A stretch of 64,000 bases of DNA from an uncultured Bacilli bacterium (GTDB taxonomy: Bacteria > Bacillota_I > Bacilli_A > RF39 > UBA660): assembly GCA_958413985.1 (NCBI GenBank), contig CATYVZ010000004.1, positions 1 through 64,000 on the forward strand, given 5' to 3'. Below are positions 48,324 through 57,375 of this stretch, one piece after another. Both the position numbers and the translations under genes were made by a program. The notes below the pieces were generated by a model that ran no database searches, was not told the origin of the DNA, and saw nothing but the letters and a program-made list of their open reading frames with translations. Position 1 is the stretch's first letter. Each line of letters starts with the position of its first letter.

Positions 48324-49505
48324 ATGCGACGGATAATTTTTTATTATATTTTGTTATTTACAGTAGCGGTTTCACAAACTTTTTCCGGTAATTTTATTTT
48401 TAATAATAGTTCAGATACTAACGTAGATTTAGCTGTTAAAAATATGACATTAGAAGAAAAAATCGGTCAAATGATTATGATATCTATTGATTATTCAGTT
48501 TTTAATGATCAAATAAATGAACAACTAGATAGTATTAAACCTGGTGGTGTGCTTTTGTATCAGCCTAATTTTGTCAATGAACAACAATTAAAGACATTGA
48601 TAGATGATTTGCAAGACAACGTGACTGTGCCACTTTTTATTGCCGTCGATGAAGAAGGGGGCAGAGTAGAAAGATTTAGTGCGATTGAAAATTCACCACT
48701 AGGACAATTACCTAGTATGTTAGAACTTGGAAATACTTTGGATCCACAATTATCTTATTCTGTTGGTCAGGCTATGGCTTCAGAACTTTCCTATTATGGA
48801 ATAAATGTTAATTTTGCGCCAGTTTTAGATATCTATTCTAATCCAAATAATACAGTAATTGGAAATCGTGCTTTTGGAACTGATAGTTCACAAGTCATCA
48901 AAATGGCGTTACCATTAGCTAGAGGTTTAAAAAGTAATGGGGTAATTTCTGTGGCTAAACATTTTCCTGGTCATGGCGATACTGATGAAGATAGTCACTC
49001 CGAACTACCTATTGTAAGAAAGAGTTTAACCGAATTAAAAGAATTAGAATTAAAACCGTTTCAAGCGGCAATCGACGATGGAATAGATGCTATTATGCTA
49101 GCGCATATTGCTTATCCTGAAATCACAGGTTCACTTTTACCAGCTACTTTATCTAATGTGATGATAACTGATATTTTAAGAGAAGACATGAATTTTGATG
49201 GCGTTATTTTTAGTGATTCAATTATCATGCGATCTTTATCTAAAAACTATACGATGTCTGAAATTGCAGTTTTAGGGGTTAATGCAGGAATAGATGTTTT
49301 TATTGTCCAAAATAAAGGCTTAGAATTATTTAATGCTATAAAAACCGGTGTTGAAACAGGACAAATCGATGAAGATACGATCGATGCTGCTGTCAAAAGA
49401 ATATTAAAATTAAAATATGAATATAAGCTTTTTGAAGAAAAAGAACCATTAGTAATCGATCATGAAGCAAATAGAAAAATCTTTGAAAAAATTAGGGTTT
49501 CTTAA
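48324..49505 (+). CDS. nagZ: Beta-N-acetylhexosaminidase, GH3 (NagZ-like)
   Basis: 393 residues. N-terminal hydrophobic signal or anchor (about 3-20), so secreted or membrane-bound. GH3 catalytic domain with AVDEEGGRVERF, the His/Asp-containing loop KHFPGHGDTDEDSHSELP and the nucleophile region GVIFSDSIIM. It probably removes terminal GlcNAc from peptidoglycan fragments. Single-domain length fits NagZ. ATG 48324 follows AAAGGGAAA; a TTG start at 48291 would lie inside the ftsH terminator. Confidence 0.88.
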   Translation: MRRIIFYYILLFTVAVSQTFSGNFIFNNSSDTNVDLAVKNMTLEEKIGQMIMISIDYSVFNDQINEQLDSIKPGGVLLYQPNFVNEQQLKTLIDDLQDNVTVPLFIAVDEEGGRVERFSAIENSPLGQLPSMLELGNTLDPQLSYSVGQAMASELSYYGINVNFAPVLDIYSNPNNTVIGNRAFGTDSSQVIKMALPLARGLKSNGVISVAKHFPGHGDTDEDSHSELPIVRKSLTELKELELKPFQAAIDDGIDAIMLAHIAYPEITGSLLPATLSNVMITDILREDMNFDGVIFSDSIIMRSLSKNYTMSEIAVLGVNAGIDVFIVQNKGLELFNAIKTGVETGQIDEDTIDAAVKRILKLKYEYKLFEEKEPLVIDHEANRKIFEKIRVS

Positions 49506-49610
49506 AGTCTTTAAATATTCAAATGATGATTTTTTCTATTTTTGATGTTATTTACTATCTAATTATTCCAAAATATGATAAAATAGTATTTGTAGAAAAA
49601 TGGTGATGTT

Positions 49611-50396
49611 ATGGGTAAAATTATTGCTTTGGTTAACCAAAAAGGTGGTGTCGGTAAGACAACTACTAGTATTAATTTGTCAGCTTCTTTGGGCGTATTA
49701 GGAAAAAAAGTCCTTTTGGTCGATTTGGATAGCCAAGGAAACAGTACTACTGGTGTTGGCATCAGCAAAAGTTCCCATGAAAAAACAATATATGATCTGA
49801 TTGTCGATCGTGCTACCTTAGAAGAAGTAATTGTTAAAACTCATTTTAAAAATTTATATATAATACCAGCTTCGATCAATTTGGCAGGAGCTGATATCGA
49901 ATTGATGGAAAGAAGTAGAACTGATCATAGTTTTAATAAGTCTAGTCAATTAAAAAAATACTTAGATATAGCTAAGGATAATTTCGATTTTATTATTATC
50001 GACTGTCCACCATCTTTAGGCATTTTGACAACAAATGCTTTAGCTGCTGCTAATTCAGTTATCATTCCTGTTCAATGTGAATTCTTTGCATTAGAAGGAA
50101 TAACGCAACTACTACATTCGATTTTATTGATTCAAAAGGATTTGAATCCTACTTTAGATATTGAAGGCGTACTTTTAACCATGTTAGATAGCCGTACGAT
50201 TTTAGGTTTGGAAGTAGTTGAAGAAATAAAAGCTTATTTTAAAGAAAAAGTATATGATACCATCATCCCAAGATTAATTAAAATATCAGAAGCTCCTAGT
50301 CATGGTAAACCGATTTTAGCTTATGATCCTAAAAATAGAGGGACGATGGCATATCTTAATTTAGCTAAAGAGGTGATAGATCACAATGGAAACTAA
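49611..50396 (+). CDS. soj: Chromosome partitioning ATPase ParA (Soj)
   Basis: Walker-type ATPase that moves or regulates ParB-origin complexes and, in Bacillus, DnaA. 261 residues: deviant Walker A NQKGGVGKTTTSINLSASLG (about 8-27), LLVDLDSQGNST, FIIIDCPPSLGI. A TAAAAT element about 30 bp before the start may be the -10. It overlaps parB by 11 bp. The partner sites are the parS array at 1-81. Confidence 0.95.
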   Translation: MGKIIALVNQKGGVGKTTTSINLSASLGVLGKKVLLVDLDSQGNSTTGVGISKSSHEKTIYDLIVDRATLEEVIVKTHFKNLYIIPASINLAGADIELMERSRTDHSFNKSSQLKKYLDIAKDNFDFIIIDCPPSLGILTTNALAAANSVIIPVQCEFFALEGITQLLHSILLIQKDLNPTLDIEGVLLTMLDSRTILGLEVVEEIKAYFKEKVYDTIIPRLIKISEAPSHGKPILAYDPKNRGTMAYLNLAKEVIDHNGN

Positions 50397-51255
50397 AAAA
50401 AGAGCTTTAGGTAGAGGATTAGAACAATTATTTAACAGTGAAAATTTAGATTTTAATAGTTTTGAAAAGCAAATTTATGAGACGACTAATTCTGATGAAA
50501 TAATCGAATTAAATTTAGATGAGATAAGACCAAACCCTTATCAACCAAGAAAAACTTTCAACGAAGATTCTTTAAAAGAACTTGCAGAATCTATTAAAAT
50601 AAATGGTGTATTTCAACCTATTATCGTAAAAAAAGGAATTAAGGGTTATGACCTTGTAGCTGGCGAAAGAAGACTTCGTGCTTCTAAAATTGCTGGCAAA
50701 ATAACTATCCCCGCTATTATAAGAGACTTTTCTGATCAACAAATGATGGAAATTGCCCTTCTTGAAAACTTACAACGTGAAAATTTAAATGTAATCGAAG
50801 AAGCTCGTGCTTATGCTGCAATGATTGAAAAGTTGAATTTGACTCAAGATGAATTAAGTAATAAAGTTAGTAAAAGTAGAAGTCATATTACTAACATTCT
50901 TGGCCTTTTAAGATTGCCTAAGGAAATTCAGACAATGCTTGTTGAAAACAAATTAACGATGGGTCATGCTCGTGTTTTAAGTAAACTTGAAAACGAAGAA
51001 AAAATGTTAGAATATGCTCAAATGATTATCGACAATAAAATACCAGTAAGAGAAATTGAAGAAATTACAATTAAAGATGAACGGAAAAATAAAATTAAAA
51101 AGCCAACAGAAGATAAGGGTTATAAATATGTCGAGGAATTATTAAGAGAAAAATTAGATACGAAAGTAAAAATAAAAGAAAAAAAGATCGAAATATCTTT
51201 TGTCAATGTAGCTGATTTAAATCGCATTTTAGAAATTTTAAATGTTAAAGAATAG
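50386..51255 (+). CDS. spo0J: Chromosome partitioning protein ParB (Spo0J)
   Basis: 289-residue CTP-dependent DNA clamp that loads at parS, spreads, and recruits SMC. N-terminal RALGRGLEQLF (the ParA-stimulating leader), CTP motif GERRLRASKI, ENLQRENLNVIEEA, helix-turn-helix DELSNKVSKSRSHITNILGL, and a C-terminal dimerisation domain (YKYVEELLREKL to DLNRILEILN). Standard length. This is the canonical ParB; the gene at 15547 is a paralogue lacking the leader and this C-terminus. Confidence 0.96.
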   Translation: METKKRALGRGLEQLFNSENLDFNSFEKQIYETTNSDEIIELNLDEIRPNPYQPRKTFNEDSLKELAESIKINGVFQPIIVKKGIKGYDLVAGERRLRASKIAGKITIPAIIRDFSDQQMMEIALLENLQRENLNVIEEARAYAAMIEKLNLTQDELSNKVSKSRSHITNILGLLRLPKEIQTMLVENKLTMGHARVLSKLENEEKMLEYAQMIIDNKIPVREIEEITIKDERKNKIKKPTEDKGYKYVEELLREKLDTKVKIKEKKIEISFVNVADLNRILEILNVKE

Positions 51256-51265
51256 GTGATTAAAA

Positions 51266-52039
51266 ATGGACGAAATTTTAAAAGTAGTTTTGTCAAAAAA
51301 AGTTTTGGGTCCAATTATAACTATTATTGTTATGTTTGTTATCTACAAAATATTAAAAAGAGTAATCAAAAGAATTTTTAATATTAAGACAAATAAAATT
51401 AAACATAAAAAACAAAAAACGCTTATGAATTTTTTTCTTAATGTCGCAATGTTTGTTTGTTTTGTAATTGGGATCGTTATAATTTTAGGTATATATGGCG
51501 TTGAAACAAATGCGATTGTAACATCTTTAGGAGCAGTTACAGTTGTCGTTGGTTTGGCTTTTCAAAATATTTTAAAAGATTTTATCGCCGGAATTTCTTT
51601 TATATTTGAAGATAGTTATAATGTTGGTGATTGGGTTACTATCAATAATTTTAAAGGTGAGGTTATCAACGTTGGATTAAGAACGACAAGAATTAGAGCT
51701 TATAGTGGTGAAGAATTCATTATCAATAATGGTTCAATTAGTAGCGTTATTAACTACACGATTGATCGTGCGATGGCTATCGTTGATTTTAATATTGCGT
51801 ATGATTCTGATATCGATCTAGTTGAGAATGTTTTAGATAATTTGTGTAAAAAATTAAAAAAAGAAATTAAATCTTTAAAAGGTGATATTACCTCATTAGG
51901 TGTTGAAAAGTTAAATGATAGTTCTTTAACTTTTAGATTAGTAGCTGAAGTTGAGGCTGGAACGCAGTATGAAGTACAACGACAAATGCGCAAAGCTATT
52001 AAAATCGAATTAGATAAAAATAATATCAAAAGACCTTAA
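51266..52039 (+). CDS. Small-conductance mechanosensitive channel (MscS family)
   Basis: 257 residues. Membrane segments at about 10-30, 50-75 and the pore helix TSLGAVTVVVGLAFQNILKD (Gly/Ala packing residues), followed by the beta domain FEDSYNVGDWVTINNFKGEV and the RTTRIRAYSGEEFIINNGSI block. Releases osmolytes on hypo-osmotic shock. In many Bacillota such a gene lies after spo0J. DUF951 follows after 19 bases. Confidence 0.92.
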   Translation: MDEILKVVLSKKVLGPIITIIVMFVIYKILKRVIKRIFNIKTNKIKHKKQKTLMNFFLNVAMFVCFVIGIVIILGIYGVETNAIVTSLGAVTVVVGLAFQNILKDFIAGISFIFEDSYNVGDWVTINNFKGEVINVGLRTTRIRAYSGEEFIINNGSISSVINYTIDRAMAIVDFNIAYDSDIDLVENVLDNLCKKLKKEIKSLKGDITSLGVEKLNDSSLTFRLVAEVEAGTQYEVQRQMRKAIKIELDKNNIKRP

Positions 52040-52058
52040 AGGTAGATGGAGATTTACA

Positions 52059-52241
52059 ATGAAAGAATATAAATTAGGCAGTATTGTAATGATGAAAAAA
52101 CAACATCCTTGTGGTAGCAATCAATTCGAAATAACTCGAGTTGGTATAGATATAAAAATAAAATGTTGTCAGTGCAATAGAAGTATTATGTTGCCACGAG
52201 TTGAATTTAATAAGAAATTAAAAAAAGTTATTAGTATATAG
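52059..52241 (+). CDS. DUF951 family protein
   Basis: 60 residues: LGSIVMMKKQHPCGSNQFEI then TRVGIDIKIKCCQCNRSIMLPR. Conserved KKxHPCG and CxxC with R suggest a small metal- or nucleic-acid-binding beta barrel; function unknown. Gene order mscS-DUF951-ychF is common in Bacillota; here a transporter and a toxin-antitoxin pair are inserted before ychF. Confidence 0.9.
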   Translation: MKEYKLGSIVMMKKQHPCGSNQFEITRVGIDIKIKCCQCNRSIMLPRVEFNKKLKKVISI

Positions 52242-52251
52242 GGAGGCTTTT

Positions 52252-53754
52252 ATGAATAAGGAAAAGAAAAAACAAAGACTACTGTCGCCTGTTTTAACAA
52301 TGATTATTCTAATTGCTATTGCGATACTTGGTAGTAGTTGGCTGTCGTTACTTAATGTCGAAGGTACACAAACAACGATTGAAAATGGAATGTTGGAAAC
52401 TTCAATAGTTGTAGTTCGCAATATTTTTTCAAAGGAAGGATTTACTTATTTTTTTAGTAATATCATTACCAATTTTACTTTGTTACAACCAATAGCGTTG
52501 ATTTTGTTATCTTTAATGGCAGTTGGTGTTGCTAAAAGTAGTGGTCTTTTAAAACATATATTTTCGCCTTTTAGAAAACTGCGATCTAATGTTTTAACCT
52601 TTATTGTGATATTTATAGGTATTATCTCTACGATGATTGGCGATTATAGTTATATTATCTTAATTCCATTGGTAGCAGTTTTATATCAATATGCTAACCG
52701 CAGTCCAGTTTTAGGTGTCATAACGTTATTTTTAGGAATAACTTTAGGATATGGAACCGGTCTTATTTATAACTATAATGATTATGCATTAGGTATGTTA
52801 ACAGAAGCAGCTGCTATTATTGATGTTGATTCTTCATATAAATTTAATTTAACTTCAAATTTATATATCATGATTGCAAGTACTATCATTTTAAGTGTTT
52901 TATTGACAGTATTAGTAGAAAGGTATCTAACTAAAAAGATTACGAATACTGGAAAATATGAAGATGAATTAACAACTTCACGCAAAGCTTTAACTTTTGG
53001 TTTGTTTGGCTTTATCGTTTGTTTGATAGGAGTTATCTTATTAATTGTTCCCGGTGGACTGTTATTAGATTCAACGCAAAATGTATATATAGCAAAAATG
53101 TTTAGTCCATCAGCTCCTTTTAATTTGTCATTTATGTTTTTGTTTTTGTTAGTTACAACCATAGCTAGTTTAATCTATGGCGTAATCAGCAAGAATTTTA
53201 AAAATAATCATGACTTTGGCTTTAGTTTTACTAAAGAATTCAATAATATTGGTTATTTGTTTGTCTTAATGTTTTTATCGTCAATCTTAATAGGTATAAT
53301 CGATTGGACCAATTTAGGTGTAGTCGTAGCTAACAAATTGACTTATCTAATTAGTTTGTTTGATTTTACAGGTATATTATTAATTATTGTATCCTTTATT
53401 TTCATCGTTTTAATGAGTGTTTTGATACCGGGAAGTATCGAAAAATGGGTCTTAATATCACCTGTTTTAGTGCCATTATTTATGCGTGGAAATCTAACAC
53501 CTGATTTTGCGCAATTTGTATTTAAGGCTGCTGATAGTGTTGGTAAAATAATAACGCCATTATTTATTTTCTTTATCATTATGGTCGGTTTCATTCAGAA
53601 ATACAACACTAATGAAAATAAAGTAACGCTATTTAATACTTTAAAATTAATTTTGCCAATTATTATTATAACGATTATTTTTTGGTTATTATTATTGATC
53701 GTTTGGTATATTGCTGGTTTGCCTTTAGGAATCGGCACGTTGGCAACGATGTAA
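52252..53754 (+). CDS. AbgT-family transporter
   Basis: 500 residues with about 12-13 membrane segments. VAKSSGLLKHIF near 92-104, two re-entrant-type regions, and the C-terminal block FKAADSVGKIITPLFIFFII then QKYN match the AbgT (p-aminobenzoyl-glutamate) family. Characterised relatives export sulfonamides or import p-aminobenzoyl-glutamate; the substrate here cannot be assigned. GGGAGGCTTTT precedes the ATG and a terminator follows. Spaced 10 bp from DUF951. Confidence 0.8.
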   Translation: MNKEKKKQRLLSPVLTMIILIAIAILGSSWLSLLNVEGTQTTIENGMLETSIVVVRNIFSKEGFTYFFSNIITNFTLLQPIALILLSLMAVGVAKSSGLLKHIFSPFRKLRSNVLTFIVIFIGIISTMIGDYSYIILIPLVAVLYQYANRSPVLGVITLFLGITLGYGTGLIYNYNDYALGMLTEAAAIIDVDSSYKFNLTSNLYIMIASTIILSVLLTVLVERYLTKKITNTGKYEDELTTSRKALTFGLFGFIVCLIGVILLIVPGGLLLDSTQNVYIAKMFSPSAPFNLSFMFLFLLVTTIASLIYGVISKNFKNNHDFGFSFTKEFNNIGYLFVLMFLSSILIGIIDWTNLGVVVANKLTYLISLFDFTGILLIIVSFIFIVLMSVLIPGSIEKWVLISPVLVPLFMRGNLTPDFAQFVFKAADSVGKIITPLFIFFIIMVGFIQKYNTNENKVTLFNTLKLILPIIIITIIFWLLLLIVWYIAGLPLGIGTLATM

Positions 53755-53781
53755 ATTCAAGTTTAAAATACTTGAATTTTT
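53753..53781 (+). terminator. Terminator after the AbgT-type transporter
   Basis: AAATTCAAG (53753-53761) pairs with CTTGAATTT (53771-53779), followed by a short T run. Confidence 0.75.
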
Positions 53782-53848
53782 ATTAATAATTAAGTGTCTA
53801 ATATTAGAAAAATATTAATATTTTAAAATTTTGATAATTGCTTATATA

Positions 53849-53900
53849 TGTCAAGAAATACTATGTTTGAATTGACAAATATCTGTTCGTATGGTATATT
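53849..53900 (+). promoter_or_regulatory. Promoter and candidate operator of the toxin-antitoxin pair
   Basis: -35 TTGACA (53872-53877), 17 bp, -10 TATATT (53895-53900). TGTCAA at 53849-53854 is an exact inverted copy of the -35 hexamer, 17 bp upstream, so a dimeric repressor could span them. Autoregulation is inferred. Confidence 0.7.
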
Positions 53901-53920
53901 GAAATTAGGAGGCAAGTAAT

Positions 53921-54379
53921 ATGGAAAAAATTGATAATATTGCGAAATGGTTTATAAATGAAATTTCTCCAGATCCATTAAAATTGCAAAAATTATTATA
54001 TTTAGCTCAAGGTGTTTCGTTTTGTTTTAATGATGAACAATTATTTGACGATGAATTAGAAGCTTGGGTTCATGGACCTGTTAATAGTAATATTTATTTT
54101 AAATATCGTGAATATAGTTATAATCCAATAGATTTAAAATATCAAATTCCCAATTTTTCTCAAAAAACACTTCAAGTGTTAGAGTATGTACGAGATAATT
54201 ATGGCAAGTATGACGCAAAATATTTGGAAGAAATAACTCATAATCAATTTCCATGGCAATTTGCAAGAGAAGGATTAGATCCAGATGAACGAGATAATAA
54301 AATAATTCCTAAAGAGATTATTGCTGAATACTTTGTTAGTCTTATGTTACAACCAAATAGTGAGGAATGGAATAAATGA
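53921..54379 (+). CDS. Panacea-domain antitoxin (SocA/GepA-like)
   Basis: 152 residues. Pattern of the Panacea (DUF4065) domain: SPDPLKLQKLLYLAQGVSFC, EAWVHGPVNSNIYFKYREYS, a YGKYDAKYLEEITHNQFPW block. This domain serves as the antitoxin for many unrelated toxins. AGGAGGCAAGTAAT sets the start; the stop overlaps the next ATG by 4 bp. The gene contains no TCGA, unlike surrounding core genes, which suggests separate ancestry. Confidence 0.85.
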   Translation: MEKIDNIAKWFINEISPDPLKLQKLLYLAQGVSFCFNDEQLFDDELEAWVHGPVNSNIYFKYREYSYNPIDLKYQIPNFSQKTLQVLEYVRDNYGKYDAKYLEEITHNQFPWQFAREGLDPDERDNKIIPKEIIAEYFVSLMLQPNSEEWNK

Positions 54380-54750
54380 TTGGAGAAGTTTGGTATTATA
54401 AAGCTAAATTACCTAATAGTGATGAATATAAATCACGACCAGTATTAGTAATTGGAACGGATGCTAATAATAACTTATTATATACTGATATTCACTATGT
54501 TATTATTTCTTCATCTGCTTCAATGGGAATTTATGATGTTATTATTGATGAAGAAACTGCTAAGGAAATTAATTTATTTCGTAAATCTATTATTAAAACA
54601 ACCAAGATATATACTGGACCTAAATCTTTGTTTGAAAGAAAACTTGGAACATTACCAGATAAGTTAAAGCAAGAATTTGTAAAGAAGTATCAAGAATATC
54701 AAAATCAATTAATTAACGACTTTATTACTAATGAGTTCGTAAATAATTGA
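54376..54750 (+). CDS. MazF/PemK-like toxin
   Basis: 124 residues with the SH3-like start of PemK/MazF: IGEVWYYKAKLPNSDEYKSR then PVLVIG, and the later FRKSIIKTTKIYT where MazF has the basic and Ser/Thr active-site residues; C-terminal helices KLKQEFVKKYQEYQNQ. Canonical relatives are mRNA interferases. Divergent enough that I call the family, not the activity. Translationally coupled to the Panacea gene, so the two form a toxin-antitoxin pair. Confidence 0.75.
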   Translation: MIGEVWYYKAKLPNSDEYKSRPVLVIGTDANNNLLYTDIHYVIISSSASMGIYDVIIDEETAKEINLFRKSIIKTTKIYTGPKSLFERKLGTLPDKLKQEFVKKYQEYQNQLINDFITNEFVNN

Positions 54751-54814
54751 TTTTTCTATTGTTAAATAATTAATAAAATGATATACTATATTAGTATTTT
54801 AAAGAGGTGATTTT

Positions 54815-55915
54815 ATGGCATTAACAGCTGGTATTGTAGGGTTACCTAACGTAGGTAAGAGTACTTTATTTAATGCAATAACTAAAAAAAATATTTTAGC
54901 TGCTAATTATCCATTTGCGACAATCGAACCAAATGTTGGCGTGGTTATTGTACCAGATAAAAGACTAGATTTTTTAAATGAATTATATCAACCAAAAAGT
55001 TTAGTACCGACCACATTTGAATTTACTGATATTGCAGGACTTGTCAGTGGCGCATCTCACGGAGAAGGATTAGGTAACAAATTTTTGTCTCATATAAGAG
55101 AAGTTGACGCCATTGTCGAAGTAGTAAGATGTTTTGAAGATAAAAATATCATTCATGTCGAAGATGTTGTCGATCCTATTAGAGATATTGAAATAATTAA
55201 TGTCGAACTTATTTTGGCAGATTTAGAGGTAGTAGATAATAGGTTAAATAGAATCGGTAAGAAAGCAGTTATGTCAAAAGATAAAGACAGTTTAAAAGAA
55301 TTTGAAGTTTTAAACAAAATAAAAGAAAGCTTACTTAAAAACTTTCCAATTAGAAGAATGGAACTGGATGAAGATGAAATTAAAATAATTAAACCATTTA
55401 ACTTTCTCACACTAAAACCGATCATTTATATGGCTAATGTTAGTGAGACTGATCTATTAGATAAAAATAATCCCCATGTTACTAAAGTCGAAGGATATGC
55501 CGAAGCTGAAAATGCTAAAGTGATTAGAGTCTGTGCGAAAATTGAAGCTGAATTAAGCGATCTAGAAGATGAAGAAAAAACATTATTTTTAAAAGATTTG
55601 GGAATTGAAGAAAGTGGATTGGACAAATTGATCAAAGCCACATATTCCTTATTAGGATTAGAGACCTTCTTTACAGCGGGATCTGATGAAGTAAGAGCGT
55701 GGACATTTAAAAAAGGTATGAAAGCTCCAGAATGTGCTGGTATAATTCATACTGACTTTGAAAAAGGCTTTATTCGAGCTGAAGTATTTAGTTACTATGC
55801 TTTAGAAAGATATGGTAGCGAAAAAGAGGTCAAAGAAGCTGGTAAAGTAAGATTAGAAGGCAAAGATTATTTGATGCAAGATGGCGATATTTGTTATTTT
55901 AGATTTAATGTTTAA
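54815..55915 (+). CDS. ychF: Obg-like ATPase YchF
   Basis: 366 residues. G1 GLPNVGKSTLFNAIT (about 8-22), a NxxE-type G4 (IYMANVSE) that gives ATP preference, the TGS domain at the end with KAPECAGIIHTDFEKGFIRA and QDGDICYFRFNV. Binds ribosomes and acts in stress responses. AGAGGTGATTTT precedes the start. Its end overlaps the convergent gene at 55905 by 11 bp. Confidence 0.95.
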   Translation: MALTAGIVGLPNVGKSTLFNAITKKNILAANYPFATIEPNVGVVIVPDKRLDFLNELYQPKSLVPTTFEFTDIAGLVSGASHGEGLGNKFLSHIREVDAIVEVVRCFEDKNIIHVEDVVDPIRDIEIINVELILADLEVVDNRLNRIGKKAVMSKDKDSLKEFEVLNKIKESLLKNFPIRRMELDEDEIKIIKPFNFLTLKPIIYMANVSETDLLDKNNPHVTKVEGYAEAENAKVIRVCAKIEAELSDLEDEEKTLFLKDLGIEESGLDKLIKATYSLLGLETFFTAGSDEVRAWTFKKGMKAPECAGIIHTDFEKGFIRAEVFSYYALERYGSEKEVKEAGKVRLEGKDYLMQDGDICYFRFNV

Positions 55916-56390
55916 CTATAAATGTAAAAAACAGATCTAAAATCAATAAAATAGTTAGAATATAAGTAAAATATTTTGGTATTTTACTTATTATTTTGTC
56001 TAAAAAAGGCTTGATACCATATATAAAGATAATACTACTAACTCCCCAAATTAAACCCATTTCGCCGGCTGTATATTTGCCAATATTAAACTTTAAATTA
56101 GAATAATCCCAAAATGTCACATCAAATATTAGCTCGATTAGATATCCACTGATAAATTCTAAAAACATCAAAACAAAACAACTAGTAAAAAATAGGATAA
56201 TTGCCTTATTAATTTCTTTAATGGTTAGATTTTTAATATATTTATAAAGAAGTAATATTATTATAATGCCAAAGCCATAAATTGGAGTCCACCAACCTAA
56301 TAAGATTCCACTTTGACCGTCTGGGTAAATAAAGCTTTCTACAATATGGCCTAAAAAAGAAAAAATAAAAAAATAGTTTAAATAATACAT
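55905..56390 (-). CDS. Membrane protein, CmpB/DUF1113-like
   Basis: 161 residues, about five membrane segments. FFIFSFLGHIVESFIY, the GWWTPIYGFGIIIILLLY loop, FLEFISGYLIELIF and FWDYSNLKFNIGKYTAGEMG fit the family often named putative ABC-transporter type IV (CmpB). No ATPase neighbour, so a transport role is not supported. Convergent with ychF. Confidence 0.75.
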   Translation of the reverse strand: MYYLNYFFIFSFLGHIVESFIYPDGQSGILLGWWTPIYGFGIIIILLLYKYIKNLTIKEINKAIILFFTSCFVLMFLEFISGYLIELIFDVTFWDYSNLKFNIGKYTAGEMGLIWGVSSIIFIYGIKPFLDKIISKIPKYFTYILTILLILDLFFTFIVKH

Positions 56391-56528
56391 TATATCACCT
56401 ATTATATTTTGCCTAATAATTGAAATAAATATTTATATTTGCATATAATTTTAATTAGCTTAGAATAATGAAAGCATTATAACAATTATAAATTCTACTA
56501 ATTTTATAAAATTCTATAAACAAACCTA

Positions 56529-56557
56529 TTTACAAAATTAATTTAGTTTGTTATAAT
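56529..56557 (+). promoter_or_regulatory. Promoter of rpsF-ssb-rpsR
   Basis: TTTACA (56529-56534), 17 bp, TATAAT (56552-56557). Confidence 0.8.
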
Positions 56558-56563
56558 CTATAA

Positions 56564-56625
56564 CGAGTAATTATTTACTCCTTGCTTTTATAATAAAAGC
56601 CAATAGTCCATAAGGAGGTGTGAAA
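56564..56625 (+). promoter_or_regulatory. rpsF leader with alternative hairpins sequestering the ribosome site
   Basis: GAGTAA/TTACTC (56565-56580) forms one hairpin. Its last three bases also belong to CTCCTT (56578-56583), complementary to AAGGAG (56612-56617), the rpsF Shine-Dalgarno; between these lies GCTTTTAT/ATAAAAGC. So the ribosome site can be paired or free depending on the fold. The position fits the S6:S18-responsive leader of rpsF operons, though I could not match that motif base by base. Confidence 0.5.
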
Positions 56626-56916
56626 ATGCGTAAATATGAAATTATGTTTATAGCTAGACCAACTTTATCTGAAGAAGAAAAGAAAAATGTGATTGCTAAA
56701 TTTTTGAAAATCTTAACAGATAACAAAGCTACTATAACTAATGAAAAAGATATGGGACAAAGAGAATTAGCTTATGAAATCAAAGATTTTAAATCTGGTT
56801 TTTACTATGTTGTTACCATCGATGCTACTGATGATGCTGCTATTAATGAATTTGATAGACAAGCAAGAAATACACAAGATATCATTCGTCATTTGATTAC
56901 TAAAATCGAAGACTAA
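56626..56916 (+). CDS. rpsF: Ribosomal protein bS6
   Basis: 96-residue small-subunit protein. MRKYEIMFIARPTLSEEEKK, GQRELAYEIKDFKSGFYYVV and DIIRHLITK are typical. ATG 56626 is better placed relative to AAGGAGG (56612-56618) than the GTG at 56620. ssb follows after 9 bp. Confidence 0.95.
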   Translation: MRKYEIMFIARPTLSEEEKKNVIAKFLKILTDNKATITNEKDMGQRELAYEIKDFKSGFYYVVTIDATDDAAINEFDRQARNTQDIIRHLITKIED

Positions 56917-56925
56917 GGAGGGTTT

Positions 56926-57366
56926 ATGAATAAGGTTTTATTGGTAGGTAGATTAACTGCTAAACCAGAATTAAAATATACCAATTCAAATATACCATAT
57001 ACTCGTTTTTCTGTGGCAGTAGATGGTATTCCGGGAGCTAATGGAGAAAGAAGAACAGATTTTATCAATACAGTTGCTTGGAGAAAACAAGCAGAGAATA
57101 TTTGTCAATATTTAAATAAAGGTAGTTTGGTATCTGTCGAAGGAAGAATCCAAACTGGCAGTTATACAGATAAAGATGGTAATAAAAGATATACGACAGA
57201 TGTGGCAGCTGACAATGTTAGATTTCTTGAATCTAAAGCACAATCTGAAAATAGAGCTAATAACTCTTATGATTATCAACCACCATCTAACGATATTAAT
57301 ATTGATAATGATCCTTTTGCCGATTTTGGCGATAGTGTATCGATTGATGATAATTTTTTAGATTAA
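56926..57366 (+). CDS. ssb: Single-stranded DNA-binding protein
   Basis: 146 residues. OB fold MNKVLLVGRLTAKPELKYTN, FINTVAWRKQAENICQYLNK, GSLVSVEGRIQTGSYTDKDG; a flexible Asn/Asp-rich linker; acidic tail ending DSVSIDDNFLD. The tip differs from the usual DDDIPF (ends NFLD) but keeps the acidic-hydrophobic character that binds repair and replication partners. Between rpsF and rpsR as in Bacillus. Confidence 0.95.
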   Translation: MNKVLLVGRLTAKPELKYTNSNIPYTRFSVAVDGIPGANGERRTDFINTVAWRKQAENICQYLNKGSLVSVEGRIQTGSYTDKDGNKRYTTDVAADNVRFLESKAQSENRANNSYDYQPPSNDINIDNDPFADFGDSVSIDDNFLD

Positions 57367-57375
57367 GGAGGAAAC

